A stretch of DNA of 64,000 nucleotides, taken from the NCBI GenBank assembly GCA_028281025.1, contig JANQKR010000013.1, forward strand, positions 1 to 64,000. The letters run 5' to 3'. Below the pieces are notes generated by a model, which saw nothing but the letters and a program-made list of their open reading frames with translations, had not been told where the DNA came from and searched no databases. Shown here in pieces: positions 58,330 through 64,000 of the stretch. A program made the position numbers and the translations under genes. The DNA is from Croceivirga sp. Lineage in GTDB: Bacteria > Bacteroidota > Bacteroidia > Flavobacteriales > Flavobacteriaceae. Within the stretch, counting starts at the first letter, position 1, and each line of letters opens with the position of its first letter.

Positions 58330-60768
58330 ATGTTTAAAAATCATTTAAAAATCGCTTGGAGAAGCTTAAAAAAGCAGCCCTTTTTTACCTTTCTCAACAC
58401 GTTTGGTCTGGCCATTGGTATGGCTGGGGCCTTGCTTATTGCCCTTTACATCAATGATGAACTGAGCTACGACAAAATGTTTGCGGATGCGGACCGCATT
58501 TATCGAATCAATGCGGATGTGAAATTCGGTGGTCTGCCGGAGCAGCTTGGCGAATCACCCGAACCCATGGCAGAAACCCTGATGCGGGACTATCCCCAGG
58601 TGGAGCTGGCAATACGTATTAGGGACCAAGGGAGTGTGTTGATCAGAAAGGCAAATGTAACCAGCAATGTAAAGGAACTGAACAGTGCCTTTGTGGATTC
58701 TACCTTCTTTAAAATGTTTGGGCTTGCGTTTTTGGACGGTGATGTAACTACAGCACTGACGGAGCCCAATACATTGGTACTCACCCGAACGGCGGCCGAA
58801 AAGCATTTTGGGGTAAACAATGCCGTTGGCCAGGAGATGGTACTTAACAATCTAGGAACCTTTAGGGTAACCGGTGTTATGGAGGACATGCCTAAGAATT
58901 CCCTGCTAAGGGACCATACCGTCTTTATTTCCATGCCCAGTTTTCAATTTGCACAGATCGGTCATTGGGGCAGTCTTAACTATTACACTTTTGTGAAAAT
59001 GGTGCCCACAGCAGATATGGCCGCCTTTCAAGAAGGGTTGGACTCTTTGCTCGGGCGTTATTTGATTCCGTGGATACAGGATTATTATCCCGGTATGACC
59101 GAAGCTTCATTCCGCGCTTCCGGAAATTTTATCAATTACAGCGCCATGCCCCTTACGGATATTCATTTGCAGTCCAATATGAAAACCGAACTTAGCGCCA
59201 ATGGAAGCCTCCAAAACATTTATATTCTTTCGTTTGTCGCCATTTTCCTTGTGGTCCTGGCCGTTGTCAACTTCATGAACCTCTCCACGGCCTATTCCTT
59301 GAAACGTGCCAAAGAGGTTGGGGTACGCAAGACCTTGGGTTCCGACAAATCGGATTTGGTTCGCCAATTCCTTACAGAATCCGGATTCATCTGCTTTCTT
59401 TCCCTGCTACTTGCCGTGGGTGTCGCTTTTTTGGTGTTGCCCCTATTCAATGACTTGGCGGACAAGGCCATTTCCATTCCTTTTCAAAACCCCATGTTCT
59501 GGGCCATTTTAATAGGTGCCACCTTAGTGGTGGGTGTCCTATCGGGAACCTATCCTGCATTTTTTATGTCCAGATTTATTCCGGTCAAGGTACTGAAGGG
59601 GAGCGGGCTTTCCGATGTCGGTGGAAGTAAAGTACGCAACTCGCTCGTTGTTTTTCAGTTTGCCATATCCATCCTTTTAATTGTGGCCACCGTAGTGGTT
59701 TATCAGCAATTGAACTTTATCCAAAGTAAGGAACTGGGCTATGACAAAGCACAAATCCTGGTGTTGGAGGATATAAACAATGCAAACGGCCAAGAACAGT
59801 CCTTGAAGCGTGAGGTCCTGCGTTTGGGGCAGGTACAAAGTGCCACCCTCAGTAGTTTTTTGCCCACCCCTTCCGCAAGAACGGGTCAAACCTTCTTTAA
59901 AGAGGGCGCCAACAACCAGGAAGATGCCATAAACATGGAAAACTGGAGGGTAGACCATGATTACCTTTCTACCTTGGGCCTGGAACTGATTGCAGGCAGG
60001 GATTTTGACGTTCGTATTCCGACGGATTCCAGTGCCGTAATCATTAACGAGGCCACACTCAAAACACTGAACGTGAGTGCGGAAAATGCTATTGGACTAC
60101 GCATCTCATCGGATTTGGGGGCGAGTGAGGAAGATATTACCTACCAGACCATTATTGGGGTAGTCAGGAATTTCCACTATGATTCCATGCGGAAGAATAT
60201 TGAGGCCCTCTGTTTGGGCATTGGACGGTTCCCTGGATCTTTGGCCATAAAAATGGGAACCCAGGAGGTTACCGCAACAGTGTCTGCCATTGAGGGAATT
60301 TGGAACACCATAGCCCCTGGACAACCTTTCAACTATTATTTTTTGGATGACTCCTTTAACGACAGTTACGATGCAGAGCAGCGATTGGGACAAATATTTT
60401 CGGTTTTCACCGTCCTTTCCATACTCATTGCCTGTCTGGGACTGTTTGGATTGGCCACTTTTAATGCCCAAAGAAGGACCAAAGAAATTGGAATACGCAA
60501 AGTTTTGGGGGCCAGTATAAGTCAAATATCGTATCGCTTGACCACGGATTTCTTGAAAATGGTGGGCTGGGCAATTGTTATTTCCCTGCCTATTGGGTGG
60601 TACGCCATGGACAAATGGCTCCAAGACTTTTCCTATCGCATCGAAGTTCAATGGTGGATGTTGCTCCTGGCCGCATTTTTGGCCATTGCCATTGCCGTTC
60701 TTACGGTGGGCTATCAAAGCATCAGGGCTGCCGTGGTAAATCCCGTGAAGAGTCTGCGGGCCGAGTAA
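58330..60768 (+). CDS. FtsX/MacB-type ABC permease #12 (close paralog of #3)
   Basis: MFKNHLKIAWRSLKKQPFFTFLNTFGLAIGM...RRTKEIGIRKVLGASI...VNPVKSLRAE. Confidence 0.95.
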   Translation: MFKNHLKIAWRSLKKQPFFTFLNTFGLAIGMAGALLIALYINDELSYDKMFADADRIYRINADVKFGGLPEQLGESPEPMAETLMRDYPQVELAIRIRDQGSVLIRKANVTSNVKELNSAFVDSTFFKMFGLAFLDGDVTTALTEPNTLVLTRTAAEKHFGVNNAVGQEMVLNNLGTFRVTGVMEDMPKNSLLRDHTVFISMPSFQFAQIGHWGSLNYYTFVKMVPTADMAAFQEGLDSLLGRYLIPWIQDYYPGMTEASFRASGNFINYSAMPLTDIHLQSNMKTELSANGSLQNIYILSFVAIFLVVLAVVNFMNLSTAYSLKRAKEVGVRKTLGSDKSDLVRQFLTESGFICFLSLLLAVGVAFLVLPLFNDLADKAISIPFQNPMFWAILIGATLVVGVLSGTYPAFFMSRFIPVKVLKGSGLSDVGGSKVRNSLVVFQFAISILLIVATVVVYQQLNFIQSKELGYDKAQILVLEDINNANGQEQSLKREVLRLGQVQSATLSSFLPTPSARTGQTFFKEGANNQEDAINMENWRVDHDYLSTLGLELIAGRDFDVRIPTDSSAVIINEATLKTLNVSAENAIGLRISSDLGASEEDITYQTIIGVVRNFHYDSMRKNIEALCLGIGRFPGSLAIKMGTQEVTATVSAIEGIWNTIAPGQPFNYYFLDDSFNDSYDAEQRLGQIFSVFTVLSILIACLGLFGLATFNAQRRTKEIGIRKVLGASISQISYRLTTDFLKMVGWAIVISLPIGWYAMDKWLQDFSYRIEVQWWMLLLAAFLAIAIAVLTVGYQSIRAAVVNPVKSLRAE

Positions 60769-60880
60769 TCCATCAAAAACGGGGGTGCATTTTTAAAGTA
60801 GCATTGGGATAGGTAGTTGCCGTTAATTATCGGACAAAAAGGGAAGTATGGGTTTCAAGCCCTTCCCTTTAACGGCCCAG

Positions 60881-60919
60881 TGTAAATATATTATACAGAA
60901 TCTGTAAAATAATTTTACA
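60881..60919 (+). promoter_or_regulatory. Second pair of putative UAS boxes, 22 bp apart
   Basis: GTAAATATATTATAC (60882-60896) and GTAAAATAATTTTAC (60904-60918, perfect 7-bp arms), same motif and spacing as at 29131/29153. Confidence 0.65.
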
Positions 60920-60971
60920 CTATCAATGGTGTGACTAGTTACATATAGCTGTATATCAGGACCTTGTGTTT

Positions 60972-60987
60972 TGGCATGAAAATCGAA
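60972..60987 (+). promoter_or_regulatory. Weak sigma-54-like promoter upstream of permease #13
   Basis: TGGCATgaaaaTCGAA: TGGCA retained, -12 element is GA rather than GC. Confidence 0.4.
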
Positions 60988-61033
60988 CTACACGAATACA
61001 CCGAAGGTGTTACCCAATTTCAAAACACAACCC

Positions 61034-63457
61034 ATGTATACGCTTTTTTTAAAAATCGCAACGAGATACCTTTTCAAAAACAAGCTATACTCCCTCATCA
61101 ATATTCTTGGGCTTTCCATTGGTGTGGCCTCCTTTGTATTGATCATGCTCTATGTGGACCATGAAAAGAGCTATGATACCTTTGAAGGCTCCGAAAATGT
61201 ATATCGGGCCTACATGGACTATCAGGAGGGGGGTAAATGGGTTGCTGGTGATGCCAATACCTATATCGTTACAGGACCCACCTTAAAGGATGAGTTTCCT
61301 GAAATCAAGGATTTTCTTCGGTTTCGCTATGTAAATGGGGTTTTATTGCTCCACGGAAATCAGGTTTTTGAGCACACCAAAGGATCTTTGGCCGATCCCT
61401 CCTATTTCAAAATCTTCCATTCCCAGTTAAAACAAGGCGATGTTGCTACTGCCTTGGATGAACCTTACTCCATAGTACTCACGGAAGCCTTGGCCCATAA
61501 AGTTTTTGGTTCCGAAAACCCAATGGGCAAATCCCTGAAACTTAATGATAGTTACAGTCCGATTTTTACCGTTACCGGAATCCTTGAGGAAACCCATCGA
61601 AATACCCATATAAAGAATGATTTTTTGATCTCGTTTAGCACCTTTCGTGCTTGGGAGGTTTTTGAAGGGGATTGGGAACGGACATGGACTCAAAATGTAT
61701 ATTATACCTATTTCAGCACCGATTCCAATACGAATACGGCATTGTTACAACAAAAAATAAAGGATTTCAAGATTGAGGCATTGCCCTACGAGCGGCATAA
61801 CATTGAACCTTTGGAAGATATCCACCTATACTCCAATAAACCCTATGAGGCAGAGGCCAATGGGAGTATCCAAAGAGTACGGTTTTTATTTATAATCGGG
61901 GTAATCATCATGGTGCTCTCCTGGTTGAACTATATCAATCTTTCGACCGCCAAATCGCTCGAACGGGCCAAAGAGACCGGAGTCCGAAAAGTCGCCGGTG
62001 CCCAAAAGCCACAAATTGTATTTCAATCCCTATTGGAGTCCTTTTTATTGAACGGTATAGCGGTCCTCGTGGCCATTGGCATTGTTTTTATAGCGTTGCC
62101 TTCCTTCAATACTTTTATTGGTAAGGATTTGTCTTTGGGAATTTCCAATATTGACCAAATGCTCCCCATTTTTGGTCTTGTATGCTTAGGTTCCCTGGTT
62201 TCGGGACTATATCCTTCCTTTATATTGAGTAGGTATACCCCTGCCAACACCTTAAAGGGAAAGGTCAACACCTCCCCTGTTGGCCTTAAGGTGCGAAAAG
62301 GACTTATTGTAGGACAGTTCTTCGCCACCATTATCCTACTGGTGGGGACCCTCATGGTCAATAAACAAATCTTGTTTTTAAAGGACCGGCCCATCGGTGC
62401 AGATTTGGAACAAGTGGTCGCCCTGCATTGGCAAGTACTTAATTTGGGATCGGATTCCGATTCCACCCTTGTACAGGGGATAAGGGCCTTCAAGGATGAA
62501 TTGCGTGCCATTCCCTTTGTGGAACAAACGGCAACGGCAAATACCTTTCCAGGAGGCAGGTACGAAGACTTGGGCTCCAGTGCCGGAATCACCTTCCCCA
62601 ACGGAACAAGGGATGAAAAAAGGATTACCTACAATTATTCCGTTAGCCCTACTTTTTTTGAATTAATGGATTTCACCTTTGTCGCGGGAGGGCCTTTTAA
62701 GGAAACCTCACGCGGTTACAGCAATGAAATTGTCATGAACGAAAGATTTGTCCAATACATGGGCATATCCGAGATGGATGAAGCCATTGGAAAAACCGTA
62801 CGATTTTGGGACCAGGATTGGACTATTACTGGGGTACTTAAGGATTATCATCATTTTGGATTGAAAACAGGTATTGAACCCATAATTTTACGATACGCTC
62901 CCAGCTCCAACAACATTCTTGTAAAACTAGATCAGAAGGCACTAGCTTCCGGTGGTATGGAACAGGCCATGGTCCAAATTGAAGGTACCTGGAAGAAAAT
63001 ATTCCCGGAAAGCACTTTTAATTATACGTTTCTCGACCAAAACTTTGAAGCGCAATACAAGGAGGACAAAACCTTTGGCACCGCATTCCAGATTTTTACG
63101 GTTTTATCCATTTTAATTGCATCCATGGGTCTTTTTGGACTTACTTCCTATACCGTTGTACGACGAAAAAAGGAAATCGGGGTACGAAAAGTAAATGGTG
63201 CGACAATACTCCAGATCCTTGCGTTACTGAATACGGATTTTGTAAAATGGATCGGTCTTGCATTTGCCATGGCCATACCCGTTTCATGGTATGCCATGAA
63301 TCAATGGTTGAATGGTTTTGCCTACAAAACAAGTATGAGTTGGTGGGTTTTTGCCCTATCCGGATTTCTGGCATTGGTGATTGCCCTTGTGACCGTAAGC
63401 TGGCAAAGTTTTAAGGCGGCCGCACAAAACCCAGTGGAAAGCTTAAGGACAGAGTAA
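61034..63457 (+). CDS. FtsX/MacB-type ABC permease #13
   Basis: MYTLFLKIATRYLFKNKLYSLINILGLSIGV...RRKKEIGVRKVNGATI...QNPVESLRTE. Start trimmed from 61007 to 61034. Confidence 0.94.
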   Translation: MYTLFLKIATRYLFKNKLYSLINILGLSIGVASFVLIMLYVDHEKSYDTFEGSENVYRAYMDYQEGGKWVAGDANTYIVTGPTLKDEFPEIKDFLRFRYVNGVLLLHGNQVFEHTKGSLADPSYFKIFHSQLKQGDVATALDEPYSIVLTEALAHKVFGSENPMGKSLKLNDSYSPIFTVTGILEETHRNTHIKNDFLISFSTFRAWEVFEGDWERTWTQNVYYTYFSTDSNTNTALLQQKIKDFKIEALPYERHNIEPLEDIHLYSNKPYEAEANGSIQRVRFLFIIGVIIMVLSWLNYINLSTAKSLERAKETGVRKVAGAQKPQIVFQSLLESFLLNGIAVLVAIGIVFIALPSFNTFIGKDLSLGISNIDQMLPIFGLVCLGSLVSGLYPSFILSRYTPANTLKGKVNTSPVGLKVRKGLIVGQFFATIILLVGTLMVNKQILFLKDRPIGADLEQVVALHWQVLNLGSDSDSTLVQGIRAFKDELRAIPFVEQTATANTFPGGRYEDLGSSAGITFPNGTRDEKRITYNYSVSPTFFELMDFTFVAGGPFKETSRGYSNEIVMNERFVQYMGISEMDEAIGKTVRFWDQDWTITGVLKDYHHFGLKTGIEPIILRYAPSSNNILVKLDQKALASGGMEQAMVQIEGTWKKIFPESTFNYTFLDQNFEAQYKEDKTFGTAFQIFTVLSILIASMGLFGLTSYTVVRRKKEIGVRKVNGATILQILALLNTDFVKWIGLAFAMAIPVSWYAMNQWLNGFAYKTSMSWWVFALSGFLALVIALVTVSWQSFKAAAQNPVESLRTE

Positions 63458-63476
63458 CCATTAAAACGCCAAAACC

Positions 63477-64000
63477 ATGTTAAAACACAATCTAAAACTC
63501 TTCTTTAGGAATAGTAACCGCAATAAAGGCACCTTTTGTATCAATGTTATTGGACTTAGCGTGGGAATAGCCTCCTTCCTGGTCTTGGTCATCTACGTAT
63601 ACAATGATTTGACCTACAATCACTTTAACACAAACCTTTCCAATATCTATAGAATCCAAGAAGTGTATGAGGAGGGGACAAGCACCGCCACAAAAGGGCT
63701 TCTGTTACCACAAATGCAGCAAGAAATTCCAGAAATTGTCAACGGAACCCGAATTTTTGATTGGGATGGTCATCGTTTAAGTTATGGCGACAATGCATTC
63801 TTAGAGAATGTTTTTTATGTGGATAAGGGATTCTTTTCCGTTTTTAGTTTTCCTTTTAAAGAGGGTGGGGCCAACGGTGTTCTTGAGGAAAAATACAGCG
63901 CGGTCATCAGTGCTCCCTTCGCCTCCAAATATTTTGGCACTACCTCTGCTTTGGGCAAGCAATTGCAAGTTGGTTTTGACGATGTTTTTTTTACCATTAC
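63477..64000 (+). CDS. FtsX/MacB-type ABC permease #14, N-terminal part (truncated by window end)
   Basis: Own translation: MLKHNLKLFFRNSNRNKGTFCINVIGLSVGIASFLVLVIYVYNDLTYNHFNTNLSNIYRIQEVYEEG...FFSVFSFPFKEGGANGVLEE...; open to the edge and absent from the ORF track. Confidence 0.93.
   Translation, partial: MLKHNLKLFFRNSNRNKGTFCINVIGLSVGIASFLVLVIYVYNDLTYNHFNTNLSNIYRIQEVYEEGTSTATKGLLLPQMQQEIPEIVNGTRIFDWDGHRLSYGDNAFLENVFYVDKGFFSVFSFPFKEGGANGVLEEKYSAVISAPFASKYFGTTSALGKQLQVGFDDVFFTI

Noticed and set aside
1-64000. CRISPR arrays, transposases, prophage genes, tRNA/rRNA genes
   Set aside because: None recognised by eye; no regularly spaced repeat-spacer pattern, transposase motifs or rRNA sequence. 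A tRNAscan/CRISPR finder run would be decisive.
29273-64000. Interpretation as an antibiotic or RiPP biosynthetic cluster
   Set aside because: No modification enzymes, NRPS/PKS or precursor leader motifs. Only transport, regulatory and unknown secreted proteins are present.

Overview
This window looks like a Bacteroidota chromosome segment, probably from Flavobacteriaceae; that is inferred from protein style and promoter motifs, with no database search. Positions 1-21.9 kb are mostly housekeeping and accessory genes: 3'-truncated ppdK, an MFS transporter, recJ, osmC-like, rsmI, tdk, alr, mscL, asd, a prolyl oligopeptidase, arfB and small regulators. A four-helix-bundle/23S-IVS-type gene sits between inverted low-complexity repeats in the recJ-osmC gap. 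Positions 22-64 kb hold the main system: 14 FtsX/MacB-type ABC permeases, all on the + strand, with only one obvious operon-encoded MacB/LolD-type ATPase (32554..33249). They are accompanied by a TolC-like outer-membrane protein, an HlyD-like adaptor, a secreted acidic protein with ~34-36 aa repeats, a GIN-domain (DUF2807-like) secreted protein, and a divergent sigma-54 two-component system coupled to a Gre-fold protein. The sequence shows a shared cis-regulatory architecture: two TGTAAAAWWATTTTACA-like boxes spaced exactly 22 bp apart. This pair occurs upstream of a near-consensus -24/-12 promoter in front of tolC (29131-29247). It occurs again at 60882-60987 in front of the 13th permease, with the distance to the -24 element differing by 11 bp, about one helical turn. 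This suggests a two-operon regulon of the local NtrC-type regulator. The first, PadR-linked permease is controlled separately, by a perfect 23-bp inverted repeat that contains a Bacteroidota-type promoter.
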